Source of the DNA: Dolichospermum sp. LEGE 00240
GTDB lineage: Bacteria; Cyanobacteriota; Cyanobacteriia; Cyanobacteriales; Nostocaceae
Reading direction: 5' to 3'
Assembly (NCBI RefSeq): GCF_015207875.1
Contig: NZ_JADEVZ010000011.1
Coordinates: 1-64,000 of the forward strand
Length of the DNA stretch: 64,000 nt
Shown here piece by piece: positions 1-8,143 of this stretch (its first letter is position 1; every line of letters begins with the position of its first letter). The position numbers and the translations under genes are program-made. A model generated the notes under the pieces. It saw only the letters and a list, made by a program, of their open reading frames with translations. It was not told the DNA's origin and did no database searches.

Positions 1-94
1 CACACTGATCCCTTCCCGAACTCAGAGGTGAAACGCTGCTGCGGCGACGATAGTTTGGGGGTAGCCCCACGTGAAAATAGCTCGATGCCAGGTT
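1..94 (+). rRNA. rrf: 5S ribosomal RNA, 3' part
   Basis: The first ~94 bases match the cyanobacterial 5S rRNA 3' portion: the conserved CCCGAACTCAGAGGTGAAAC segment, then the GGCGACGATAG region, and the closing part ending in CTCGATGCCAGG. The 5' end lies outside the window, so the rest of an rRNA operon should lie upstream. The 3' end is placed by similarity to the usual 5S end and could be off by a base or two. Confidence 0.93.
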
Positions 95-117
95 TATTTT
101 TTCATCCAACAATGCCT

Positions 118-149
118 CCTCTATTTACTTAGAGGCGGTTTTTGTTTTT
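118..149 (+). terminator. Intrinsic terminator of the rRNA operon
   Basis: Six-base stem CCTCTA / TAGAGG (118-123 with 130-135), six-base loop, then CGG and a T-rich run (139-149). It sits about 25 bases after the 5S end, where an rRNA operon terminator is expected. Confidence 0.75.
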
Positions 150-186
150 GGCACGCTTTTTTAGCGATGACTGCGGTGATTGACTG

Positions 187-330
187 GAGTTTGGACTAAT
201 TTATTCGGCTAAAGCTTCAGACGCAAGCTGAGAGAAGGTTTCAGGCTTTAGAAGTCTCCTTTGGATTCGTAAGTTCCAATGCTTGTCTAGTAAGGGTTTC
301 AGGCTATGGAAGTCAATTTAGTCCAAACTC
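187..330. repeat. Foldback (MITE-like) element
   Basis: GAGTTTGGACTAA (187-199) is repeated in inverted orientation at 318-330, bounding ~144 bp. Inside are two direct copies of a 20-base motif beginning GGTTTCAGGCT (237-256 and 295-314, two mismatches). There is no open reading frame inside. This size and structure suggest a non-autonomous foldback element. Apart from the terminator, nothing else is visible between 95 and 400. Confidence 0.55.
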
Positions 331-400
331 AAGGATTGAATCCATTGCTATTTATCCCACATTCATATGATGGCAAGTTAGTGAGCGTGCGTAAGTCCTA

Positions 401-598
401 TCATCTAAATAATGTAATAACTGTACAATCAAAGATAGGATCATCGTCAATGGTTAGAATCACTCTTTGATGATCATTAAATTTTAAAGCATATATAGTC
501 GAATCATAGGAATGATTAAGTTTGATATTTCTAAGTTGTTCGCTACTTTGATAAAATAACATCTTATCTTTAGATAAGGTTTCAAAATACCGATTCAT
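401..598 (-). CDS. Small hypothetical protein (65 aa)
   Basis: A 65-residue open frame divergent from dapB, in AT-rich sequence. I do not recognise the protein. It contains a run [12 protein letters not shown] near the C-terminus and no membrane segment or known motif. There is no good ribosome binding site; the start ATG follows AAAGAA. It could be a real small gene or a chance frame between a foldback element and dapB. Confidence 0.3.
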   Translation of the reverse strand: MNRYFETLSKDKMLFYQSSEQLRNIKLNHSYDSTIYALKFNDHQRVILTIDDDPIFDCTVITLFR

Positions 599-640
599 TT
601 CTTTAATTTCTTTGTTGAATTAAAAATAATTGTTAAATCT

Positions 641-1477
641 ATGAGCAATCAAACTTCTATTCCGGTTATTGTCAATGGTGCTGCTGGTAAAATGGGACGT
701 GAAGTAATTAAAGCAGTAGCAAAAGTATCTGATTTGACTTTAATGGGGGCAATTGACACAACTCCCGAACATCAGGGTAAAGATGCGGGGGAACTGGCGG
801 GTTTAAGTGAACCATTGGAAGTACCAATTACGAATCAATTAGAGCCAATGTTGGCGTATGTGGCTGGGGAGAGACAGATGCAACCGGGGGTATTAGTTGA
901 TTTTACTCATCCTGATGCAGTTTATAATAATATTCGGTGTGCGATCGCCTATGGAATTCGTCCAGTTGTGGGAACTACAGGTTTCAGTCCGGCACAACTC
1001 GAAGAATTAGCCGATTTTGCCGAAAAAGCCAGTACCGGTTGTTTGGTGATTCCTAACTTTTCCATTGGTATGGTACTACTCCAAGAAGCTGCTGTCAGAG
1101 CTTCCCAGTATTTTGATCATGTAGAAATTATCGAACTTCATCATAACCAAAAAGCTGATGCCCCTAGCGGTACAGCCATTCAAACTGCTCAACTATTAGC
1201 GGAAATGGGTAAAACTTTTAATCCTGCTATTGTGGAAGAAACGGAGAAAATAGCCGGAGCTAGAGGCAGTTTAGCAGACGAAGGGATTAGAATTCATAGT
1301 GTCCGGTTACCAGGACTAATTGCCCACCAAGAAGTAATTTTTGGCGCAGCAGGACAAATTTATACCTTACGTCATGATACCAGCGATCGCGCCTGTTATA
1401 TGCCAGGAGTAATATTAGCCATTCGCAAAGTTAATCAGCTAAAGTCATTAGTATATGGGCTAGAAAAAATACTTTAA
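641..1477 (+). CDS. dapB: 4-hydroxy-tetrahydrodipicolinate reductase
   Basis: DapB reduces 4-hydroxy-tetrahydrodipicolinate with NAD(P)H in lysine and diaminopimelate synthesis, in the cytoplasm. The 278 residues are the usual length. The N-terminus carries the dinucleotide-binding loop GAAGKMG (residues ~13-19). The catalytic and substrate-binding segment [15 protein letters not shown] (~165-180) is intact, with the His-His pair, Lys and the DAPSGT loop. HIP1 octamers occur in the gene. It appears monocistronic: a long repeat-containing spacer follows with GGAGTCA heptamers at 1484-1513. Confidence 0.97.
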   Translation: MSNQTSIPVIVNGAAGKMGREVIKAVAKVSDLTLMGAIDTTPEHQGKDAGELAGLSEPLEVPITNQLEPMLAYVAGERQMQPGVLVDFTHPDAVYNNIRCAIAYGIRPVVGTTGFSPAQLEELADFAEKASTGCLVIPNFSIGMVLLQEAAVRASQYFDHVEIIELHHNQKADAPSGTAIQTAQLLAEMGKTFNPAIVEETEKIAGARGSLADEGIRIHSVRLPGLIAHQEVIFGAAGQIYTLRHDTSDRACYMPGVILAIRKVNQLKSLVYGLEKIL

Positions 1478-1666
1478 AAGCAAGGAGTCAGGAGTCACCG
1501 AGTCAGGAGTCAGAATAATAATATAGAGAGAAGTGAAATTTTCTCAACCTCATCAAAGTTGACTCCAAAAGCCATGATGATCTTGACTCCCATATTCTCT
1601 ATCCTGAATCCTTACCTTAAAAATTGTGATTTTTCCATCCAAAAGCCAAAATCCAAAATGTAAAAT

Positions 1667-2356
1667 ATGCTGGTTCCCTTAACTCGCCAAAAATTTGAAC
1701 AAATCATCCCCCTAATTGCTTCTGGACCACAATATAAATACTATTGGGGGAAAGTAAGCAGTTTTGTGCAACGGATACTAATTTCTGTAGTTATCTTAGC
1801 TATACTACTGCTGATACAATTCTTGTTTAGATTGGAATTTGGATTAATATTCTTTTTTGGGGTATTTGGCGCTTTCTTTTGGCTTTGGTATCCTATATTC
1901 CAAGCAAGTATACGCAATAGAAAATGCCGCCGTTACAAATACAGTGGCTTTTTTCGGGGACGAGTGTTAGATTGGTGGATTACAGATCGGTTAATGGGTA
2001 AACAGGAAACCGTTAATAGTAAAGGTGAGTTAGTCATCATCGAAAACCGCGAAAAGCGGATTAACTTAGAAATAGGCGATGACACAGGGTTTGCGGTGGA
2101 GTTTGAGGCTCCACTACGTAACGCTCACAAAGTCATTGCTCGTGGACAAATAGCTGAAATGGTAGTCATGTCCAATAGCTCTGATTTAAGTACCATTGAA
2201 GAATTCAGCGATATATATATTCCTAGTCGTGATTTGTGGGTAAGTGATTATCCCTATGTTCGTAGAGACTTTTTCAATGAAGTTAGTATGCGCTTGCGTG
2301 CAGACCAGGAAAGAAAACCCCGCCGTCCTTCGGCAAGACAGGAAGGGAGAGAATAG
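1667..2356 (+). CDS. Conserved cyanobacterial membrane protein
   Basis: A 229-residue protein of unknown function, of a type I associate with cyanobacteria. Two adjacent hydrophobic segments (residues ~35-55 and ~58-80) form a membrane hairpin. A soluble region follows with mixed charge and a basic C-terminus rich in Arg and Pro (KPRRPSARQ). No catalytic motif is visible. It stands between dapB and the convergent cobalamin gene. The ATG start follows a short repeat (CCAAAATCCAAAAT) and has no clear Shine-Dalgarno. Homologues are sometimes named as transporter permeases, but nothing in the sequence supports that. Confidence 0.7.
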   Translation: MLVPLTRQKFEQIIPLIASGPQYKYYWGKVSSFVQRILISVVILAILLLIQFLFRLEFGLIFFFGVFGAFFWLWYPIFQASIRNRKCRRYKYSGFFRGRVLDWWITDRLMGKQETVNSKGELVIIENREKRINLEIGDDTGFAVEFEAPLRNAHKVIARGQIAEMVVMSNSSDLSTIEEFSDIYIPSRDLWVSDYPYVRRDFFNEVSMRLRADQERKPRRPSARQEGRE

Positions 2357-2416
2357 GTAATAGGTAATTGGTAACTATTTCCCCCTGCCCCCCTACTCCC
2401 CTGCTCTGCCCCTACA

Positions 2417-3046
2417 TCATCCGCTTACATTTCTATCCTGTCCATAAGCTTGCCAAGCCAAATCCACCAAACCATCAACAATGGCAGCAGCTACGACAGC
2501 GTTACCCTTGCGACCTTCAACAGTAATATAAGGAACTAAGGATTCTTGTAATCTTTCTTTTGCGGTTTTTGAATTGATAAAACCTGCTGGGGTAGCAACT
2601 ATTAAAGCGGGTCTAATTTCTTCCGCTTCAATTAATTCAACCAGTGCAGTTAAGGCTGTTTGCGCTTGACCCACTACAAATATTCCTTCGGGGTAACGCC
2701 TAGCCAGAGTTTCAATGCCCCAAGCTGCACGGGTTTTTTCCTTTTGGGGTCGTGTTAGTGCTTCCATACTGCAATATACTGGATTAGCAAACGTACTTTG
2801 AATATCGTGGGATATACCTACCTGTACCATTGGCGCATCTACCACGATAGTAGTTCGCGCAGCTAAAGCGGCTGCTCCAGCTTGTAATGCTTGTTCTGAA
2901 AACCGAATCAAGAATTTATACTCAAGATCGCCTGTAGCATAGACTACGCGACGGACAATTTCATACTCTGCTGGTGAAAAAACATGATCACCAATTTCAT
3001 TATCAATAATTGCCAAACTTTGAGCATCAGTTACGTGCCATTCCAT
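2417..3046 (-). CDS. cobH: Precorrin-8X methylmutase, CbiC/CobH type
   Basis: The family moves a methyl group from C-11 to C-12 of precorrin-8X, giving hydrogenobyrinate or its cobalt form in cobalamin synthesis. The 209 residues cover the whole family length. Visible family features are the TTIVVDAPMVQVGI strand, VVGQAQTALTAL, the PAGFINSKTAKE loop and the EGRKGNAVVAAAIVDGL C-terminus. The catalytic His of CobH/CbiC (motif RVIHTT in the Salmonella enzyme) aligns with a Tyr here: RRVVYATGD (residues ~32-40). Cyanobacterial members I recall share this Tyr, so I regard it as a lineage feature. The gene stands alone, convergent with the membrane protein at 1667. Confidence 0.9.
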   Translation of the reverse strand: MEWHVTDAQSLAIIDNEIGDHVFSPAEYEIVRRVVYATGDLEYKFLIRFSEQALQAGAAALAARTTIVVDAPMVQVGISHDIQSTFANPVYCSMEALTRPQKEKTRAAWGIETLARRYPEGIFVVGQAQTALTALVELIEAEEIRPALIVATPAGFINSKTAKERLQESLVPYITVEGRKGNAVVAAAIVDGLVDLAWQAYGQDRNVSG

Positions 3047-3151
3047 TGCTATTTAGCTTCTTATATATTAGCCTTCAGCTTATCAGTATTTTGGATTTTG
3101 AACTGTAAAATTGCAAATTTCCCTTCCTAATCCCTATTCCCCAGTCACTTT

Positions 3152-3961
3152 TCAGAATTCAGCATCGGGGGAAGTCCGATTCAACATGGGAGATAAATAA
3201 GCTACTAAAGCACCAATAGCAAAGGCGGAAACATTGCGGACAAGAGGCAACCAATCGCTTGTACGGGTAATAACTGGAGCAATACCGAAGGCAATAAATA
3301 ACATTCCCCATAAAGGTGAGAAAATTAATGCCCATTGCCAAGCAACTATTTTTTTATCATCACGGGGTTGGGCGGCGAAACCACAAATAATCCCGCCAAC
3401 AGCGGAGGTAACAAGGGTGAGTATCCATTGTTCTCTAGGTAGTCCTGGAACGACGTTACAGCCACCTTTAAGTAAACAACCTTTAACTGAATTTAGAGCC
3501 TGGAGAATGGCTTGATCTTCTCCTTCTTCACGAACAAAGTATAAGTTACCAAAGCGGGTTTGTAGTTCAATCCAGAAGGTGCGAGGTAGGAACTCATAAA
3601 CTGCATCACCCACACTAAAGCTGAGGATGTTACCACCACGAGCATCTGCTACCAAAAGAATGCTTTTATCATCTAAACCCCAGTATTTAATCACTGCTCT
3701 ACCTGGGGTACGGTCGTACTGAGTTAGAACGCGCAGTTTCCAGCCAGTGTCAGTTTCAAACTGTTCTAATTCTTTAACTAGCTTTTCTTCCTGGGGGTCG
3801 GGGAGAGTTTTTGCTAAATCTACTACTGGTGTTACAAAGCTAGGTAGTAAATCGGGATTTTCATAAGCTAGGGCTGATGGGGAATTGATTGCCCAAATTG
3901 AGCCAATAAAGCAAAATGCGGCAATTGATACTAAAATTCGTCGCCAAAAACACAGGTGCAT
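3152..3961 (-). CDS. psb32: Psb32-like TPM-domain protein
   Basis: Resembles cyanobacterial Psb32 and plant TLP18.3, linked to photosystem II repair and photoprotection. Residues 1-33 look like a signal peptide with a basic start, hydrophobic core and SALA/YE cleavage site. The TPM domain (~45-165) carries the typical LEQFETDTGWKLRVLTQYD strand and the LLVADARGGN segment. Three hydrophobic segments follow (~175-195, 207-230, 243-260), so the TPM domain should sit in the lumen or periplasm with a membrane anchor behind it. Length is 269 residues, as in the family. It is monocistronic and divergent from the repeat-rich spacer at 3962. Confidence 0.85.
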   Translation of the reverse strand: MHLCFWRRILVSIAAFCFIGSIWAINSPSALAYENPDLLPSFVTPVVDLAKTLPDPQEEKLVKELEQFETDTGWKLRVLTQYDRTPGRAVIKYWGLDDKSILLVADARGGNILSFSVGDAVYEFLPRTFWIELQTRFGNLYFVREEGEDQAILQALNSVKGCLLKGGCNVVPGLPREQWILTLVTSAVGGIICGFAAQPRDDKKIVAWQWALIFSPLWGMLFIAFGIAPVITRTSDWLPLVRNVSAFAIGALVAYLSPMLNRTSPDAEF

Positions 3962-4275
3962 GAACGTTTTTATACTATAAAATCAGAAGGATAATGTAAC
4001 AAGTGCTTTTTAAAGCGTAATGTAAAAGTGATATTTCTTTACACTTCTTTACTTTACTCTAATATTTAGGTATCTCAACAAAATCTGATCGAGAAATTGG
4101 AACAGAAGTCGGGAGTCAATACTTGTCGGTTAAGGAAATGTAGGTTGGGTTGAGCGACAGCCAAACCCGACAAAATCCATGATAATGTTGGGTTATGGCT
4201 ATGGCTCCTACGTCGCCACGCAAGCTATCGCCACACTATGGCTAACGCCTCCCGTCAGGGATACGTGAACGTTGC
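3962..4275. other. Intergenic region with dispersed repeats
   Basis: No gene is supported. The part next to psb32 (3990-4075) is AT-rich and holds its promoter region. At 4142-4194 there is TAGGTTGGGTTGAG followed by AACCCGAC and TGTTGGGTT, a degenerate copy of the dispersed GTTGGGTT/AACCCAAC repeat also found at 11744-11775 and 43469-43493. At 4207-4257 lie two pieces of the GCTAACGCC/CCACGCAAGCTAT repeat seen elsewhere in the window. Confidence 0.6.
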
Positions 4276-4689
4276 TCATTCGGTTTTTGGATTGATAAGT
4301 GTTTTTGGATTTTTCCTGGTATTTTCCTGGCGTGTGAAACTTTTCCAAGCGGCTTTAAAGCCGACTATGACGCTACGAGCGCCGATTTGCACAGTTTCTG
4401 CTTGTTTCTTGGCATTGTCTAGGCTTTGATCAAATTGCTTAACAACTTGACCGGCGCTTTTGACACCTTCACTAACATCTTCGGTTAAGTCTGTTATTTC
4501 TATGCTTGTGTTGCGGATAGCGTTGAGAGTGGGTGGTAACTCCCGTGAAAGGGTGTCAAAGAATTTTTCGGCACTACGAGCGGCACGGGCTAATTCCTGC
4601 AAAGCGGGGATGGCTGCCACTAAAACGGTTGTTAGACTGACAGTAACTAGGAGGATGGATAGTCCCAGCCAAAATAAAGGATCAATCAC
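4276..4689 (-). CDS. DUF948 family membrane-anchored protein
   Basis: 137 residues. An N-terminal hydrophobic segment (~5-30) is followed by a long amphipathic helical region (~31-120) with heptad spacing and a basic C-terminus. This layout and the segment ELPPTLNAIRNTSIEITDLTEDV match DUF948, whose function is unknown. Together with the YtxH protein encoded 11 bases upstream it forms a two-gene unit common in cyanobacteria, probably envelope- or stress-related. The C-terminus runs close to the repeat-rich spacer. Confidence 0.8.
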   Translation of the reverse strand: MIDPLFWLGLSILLVTVSLTTVLVAAIPALQELARAARSAEKFFDTLSRELPPTLNAIRNTSIEITDLTEDVSEGVKSAGQVVKQFDQSLDNAKKQAETVQIGARSVIVGFKAAWKSFTRQENTRKNPKTLINPKTE

Positions 4690-4700
4690 GGTGATGGCAT

Positions 4701-5057
4701 TTATGAACGTTCTAGTTTTTCAGTCAGGGAATCTGTGTTGTTTGGGGTGTTGCGGATATCAACAGTATTTTGTTTGTGGAAACTTTGGCTTTCGTCTACA
4801 CCAACAGCGATCGCTTCCCGCAATCTATCTAAAGTTTCTTCCCAGTTTTCCAGAGTGCTACTAGAAAGACGATCTGCCTGAATTTGCACACTAGTAGAAA
4901 TATCTTCCGCTAATTCGGGGATAGCATTGGCAGATTTTTTAATTAGTTTACGGGTTTCGCGGCCTGTGCGCGGAGCAACTAATAAACCGACTAAAGTGCC
5001 GATAGCTGCTCCTAACATCAAACCACCAATAAAGATTCCAGAACGGTTGTTAGACAT
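4701..5057 (-). CDS. YtxH domain protein
   Basis: 118 residues. Residues ~8-30 form a Gly/Ala-rich membrane segment (GIFIGGLMLGAAIGTLVGLL) followed directly by APRTGRETRK, the signature of the YtxH family, and then an amphipathic helical tail. Similar proteins are often misnamed gas vesicle proteins. First gene of a pair with the DUF948 gene downstream. Function unknown; in other bacteria YtxH proteins respond to general stress. Confidence 0.85.
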   Translation of the reverse strand: MSNNRSGIFIGGLMLGAAIGTLVGLLVAPRTGRETRKLIKKSANAIPELAEDISTSVQIQADRLSSSTLENWEETLDRLREAIAVGVDESQSFHKQNTVDIRNTPNNTDSLTEKLERS

Positions 5058-5223
5058 TTTTTTATTTTCCTACTCCATAAAATTTAATTTTATACAGGAG
5101 TATAGTTTTCTTTTAAGTATGTACTTAAATTAATGAGGTACAGGATCTAAATTCAAAGCCGGACAGCCAGTTTTACTCCTGACTCCTGACTTCTGACTCC
5201 TGACTTCTGACTCCTGCCATATT

Positions 5224-6198
5224 TTAACTATAAGTTGCCACTTTCTTCGCTACCAGCCAAAGATTAGAGATAGCATATTTCAAACATACTGTTTCTTTGG
5301 TAGCATGACAAGAAACCTTAACTGTTTGTGTTTTTAGATCATCTTTTATAAGTTTGGCATGATAAGTGTAGAGAGTACCGGCAGGTTGTTCAAAACTCAA
5401 CTCACCAATAATTGTATGATTATCTAAGCTTTTTTCGATGATTTTACCTGTTATTTGATAGTTAAACCAATCCCAACCTAAACGCAGCATCAGTTCTCTT
5501 TCCAAGATTTGCAGAGGATTTGGTAATATTCCCCAACCACGATAAACTTTATGTAAACATTGTATATCCCCAGTATGAGTAAGAATTGATTTAAAGGTAT
5601 CTTGATCGAGGATACCATAATATCTTCCTTGGGGAAAATCTATAGCTGTAGGAGCAAATCTATGTCCACCAAAGTGACTTGATTTCCAAATTCTGATGTG
5701 ATTTAACTGTAAATCAGCAATTGTATTTTGAGAGTAAAAGTAAAAAGGATTGCCATACCTAGCACAACATTGATCATGGCTCCCATGAGTACATATTAAG
5801 ATATCTCTGGTAATACTAGATTCTATTTCATAATCAACACTCATTCCTGCTAACCATTTACTGACAATTCCGGCGACTTGTTCAATATTTGGTAATTTAA
5901 ATTCTTGTTTTCGGTATCCTTGACTTAATCCCTGTTGCTGTTGATAAATTAATAGGGTTGTTTCTTGTACTTTATGGGATTCATCATTGGCAATTAATAG
6001 AAACCGAATTGGTAGTTGAGATCGGGTGACATTTTCTACTAAACTACGTAAGTTATCTGGTACCCATTTAGATTCAAAGGCCTCATAAACCCAAGGGGCA
6101 GGACATTCTATTAAAATGTAGGTTTGGTAGTTGGTAGCACTACCAATGATATCTTCTTGGATTTTTCGTGAATTATCTGCACAAAAAAGTTTATTCAT
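5224..6198 (-). CDS. Sucrase/ferredoxin-like family protein
   Basis: 324 residues of the Suc_Fer-like family, thioredoxin-fold proteins related to 2Fe-2S ferredoxins. The centre carries CTHGSHDQCCARYG (residues ~150-163) and, further on, SSHFGGHRFAPTAI (~190-203). These Cys and His residues are the likely iron-sulfur ligands. The C-terminal third (~230-324) is the variable domain seen in cyanobacterial members. Physiological role unknown, probably electron transfer or redox. It is preceded by a 500-base spacer and followed by TGACTCC heptamers (5179-5218). Confidence 0.85.
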   Translation of the reverse strand: MNKLFCADNSRKIQEDIIGSATNYQTYILIECPAPWVYEAFESKWVPDNLRSLVENVTRSQLPIRFLLIANDESHKVQETTLLIYQQQQGLSQGYRKQEFKLPNIEQVAGIVSKWLAGMSVDYEIESSITRDILICTHGSHDQCCARYGNPFYFYSQNTIADLQLNHIRIWKSSHFGGHRFAPTAIDFPQGRYYGILDQDTFKSILTHTGDIQCLHKVYRGWGILPNPLQILERELMLRLGWDWFNYQITGKIIEKSLDNHTIIGELSFEQPAGTLYTYHAKLIKDDLKTQTVKVSCHATKETVCLKYAISNLWLVAKKVATYS

Positions 6199-6709
6199 TT
6201 ACACTTACTCAAATAAAAAGTTAATGGTCAATGTTGCGATAAAATCCTGATTTTTAAAGTTGCTTTTCCCTAAATAAATCCTATTCAAATAATTATCTCA
6301 AAAACTATTCAAAAAGATACAATAATTAAAAATACAGCATTATTTTATCATTGATATAGGAATCCGGTTTGATTCTGTGAATTTACTTGTGTGGTCAGGG
6401 AACTCTTAACTGGGAACAGGGAACAGGAAAGACAGAATTGATACCTACTGAGTCTTGTATGGCTACGCCACGCAAGCTATCAAAAATCAAATAGGAGTCC
6501 TATAGGAGTTATTTCTAGAATGGGTACGGTTAACTTATAACTTGTTTGTCTGGATACCCGAATAGCATACATTCGCTAGTTAGTAAATTATATCTTAATT
6601 TATTCATATTGCGAAATATTCTCAATTGATTGCTAAAAAAATATAAAGCTGTCAGTCTTTATCTTAAACTAATCATGTATTTTGATGCCAGCCTAATCTA
6701 ATTAATTAG
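6199..6709. other. Gene-free spacer
   Basis: AT-rich with no supported gene. It holds one copy of a ~29-base repeat beginning GGGAACTCTTAACTGGGAAC (6398-6426), which recurs at 24733-24761, and a short GGCTACGCCACGCAAGCTAT repeat (6460-6479) of the family found at 4207, 23294 and 33789. Nothing else is recognised. Confidence 0.6.
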
Positions 6710-6928
6710 GTGAATTCTACAAAAATACATCTTTGTATTAATTTATTCTTCATGAAATTTAACAATGTCCATAGTTTAACAGAAATTGAGGATGACTATG
6801 ATTGGATTTACAAATGTAATGAGTTAGGTTACATAATAGAACACAAGCGTGATGAATATAGAAATATTTTATATCCAAATAGTGAAGACGGTTTCATAAT
6901 GAACTACAGCAAAATTGTTATTAAGTAA
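6710..6928 (+). CDS. Small hypothetical protein
   Basis: The open frame begins with GTG at 6710, but ATG at 6752 (MKFNNVHSLTEIEDDYDW) is a more natural start and would give 58 residues. It is AT-rich and rich in Asp, Tyr and Asn. I recognise no domain. Composition resembles small immunity- or effector-like proteins, but that is only an impression. It lies 55 bases before the ROK kinase start without an obvious shared promoter. Confidence 0.35.
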   Translation: MNSTKIHLCINLFFMKFNNVHSLTEIEDDYDWIYKCNELGYIIEHKRDEYRNILYPNSEDGFIMNYSKIVIK

Positions 6929-6982
6929 TAATGAATGGTGAATGGTTGATAGTTGTTTCGTAAACCCCTTATTTTTAATAAT

Positions 6983-7951
6983 ATGACATTAATTTTAGCT
7001 CTAGACTTTGGCGGGACAAAATTGGCAGCAGCAACAGTTAAGGCTGGTGGGAAGGAATGGTTGGATCATGAATCACGATTTTCTCCCACAAATGGTGATG
7101 CTTTGACTGATTTAGAAATTATGCGATCGCTCATTGATTCCGTGCTAAAAGGGAGAAAACCGGATGCTATTGGTGTCAGCTTTGGTGGTCCAGTGGATGC
7201 CACCACAGGTTTAGTCCGCTTATCTCATCACGTTCCCGGCTGGGAAAATGTTCCCCTTAAACAAATCCTCGAAGAAGATTATCACGCACCCGCCAGTATA
7301 GATAATGATGCTAACGTTGCTGCCGTTGGTGAACATCGTTTTGGGGCTGGTCAAGGATATGATAGCCTATTTTACATTACCATTAGCACAGGTGTCGGTG
7401 GCGGCTGGATACTTGATGGTAAGCCTTGGCGAGGTGCATTAGGCATGGCGGGAGAAATTGGACATATTGTGGTTGATCCTAGAGGTCCATTATGCTTATG
7501 TGGAAAACGGGGATGTGTAGAACGTTTAGCTTCTGGTCCCTACATGGCGCAAAATGCGCGGGAAATGTTGGAAAAAGAACCATCCAGCACCAACGGTAAA
7601 ATCAGGGGGGACGTACTCAGATATTTGACTGGTAATGATCTTAACTTACTCACAGGCAAAGTCGTCAGCACCGCAGCAGCCAACGGAGATGAAATAGCAC
7701 AAGAAGTATTATATAGGGGTGCTTGGGCTTTGGGGGTCGGTATTGGTAATGTCGCCAACCTCATGAATCCCCAACGGTTTGTTTTAGGTGGTGGTGTTAC
7801 CAAATCTGGGGATAATTTCTGGACTGTGGTGCGAAAAGTGGCTAGGGAAACCGCACTCCCAGAGGTGAATTTTGAGGTTGTGCGGGCATTATTGGGTGAT
7901 GATGCACCTTTATGGGGGGCTGTGGCTTTGGGGTTGAATGTTTTGGATTAA
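6983..7951 (+). CDS. ROK family sugar kinase (glucokinase-like)
   Basis: ROK kinases phosphorylate glucose or related sugars with ATP in the cytoplasm. The start is placed at ATG 6983 (MTLILALDFGGTKLA), because ROK proteins begin with this phosphate-binding LDFGGTK strand; the TTG at 6953 would add ten unlikely residues. The protein has 322 residues. Visible motifs: DNDANVAAVGEH (catalytic Asp region), GTGVGGG, EIGHIVV, and the ROK zinc motif CLCGKRGCVERLASG. The final part has the adenosine-binding GGGV. Monocistronic; a 37-bp tandem repeat follows. Confidence 0.9.
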   Translation: MTLILALDFGGTKLAAATVKAGGKEWLDHESRFSPTNGDALTDLEIMRSLIDSVLKGRKPDAIGVSFGGPVDATTGLVRLSHHVPGWENVPLKQILEEDYHAPASIDNDANVAAVGEHRFGAGQGYDSLFYITISTGVGGGWILDGKPWRGALGMAGEIGHIVVDPRGPLCLCGKRGCVERLASGPYMAQNAREMLEKEPSSTNGKIRGDVLRYLTGNDLNLLTGKVVSTAAANGDEIAQEVLYRGAWALGVGIGNVANLMNPQRFVLGGGVTKSGDNFWTVVRKVARETALPEVNFEVVRALLGDDAPLWGAVALGLNVLD

Positions 7952-8029
7952 GGAATTTGCGGATAGACAAACAAATTTAACCTACACATAAGATGGGAAT
8001 TTGATGTAGGGGTAGCGCCCCCGTGCCTA

Positions 8030-8141
8030 CCCCGTGTTTAGGGCAACCATAGGGGGTTTGCCCCTACCCCGTGTTTAGGGCAACCACAGGGGGTTTGCCC
8101 CTACTCCGTGTTTAGGGCAACCACAGGGGGTTTGCCCCTAC
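8030..8141. repeat. Three-copy 37-bp tandem repeat
   Basis: Three nearly identical 37-bp units start at 8030, 8067 and 8104. Each contains GTGTTTAGGGCAACC and GGGGTTTGCCCCTA, the latter able to fold (GGGG..CCCC). It fills the gap between the convergent ROK kinase and ABC exporter genes and ends two bases before the exporter stop codon. The hairpins could act as a bidirectional terminator, although no T-run is present. Confidence 0.85.
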
Positions 8142-8143
8142 TA

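Noticed and set aside
3234-3515. 93-residue plus-strand frame opposite psb32
   Set aside because: It is antisense to a well-supported gene and has no domain or start signal.
4701-5057. Gas vesicle protein
   Set aside because: The similarity is to the YtxH domain only; no gvp gene is nearby.
8030-8141. CRISPR-like short array
   Set aside because: The 37-bp units are directly contiguous without spacers and number only three.
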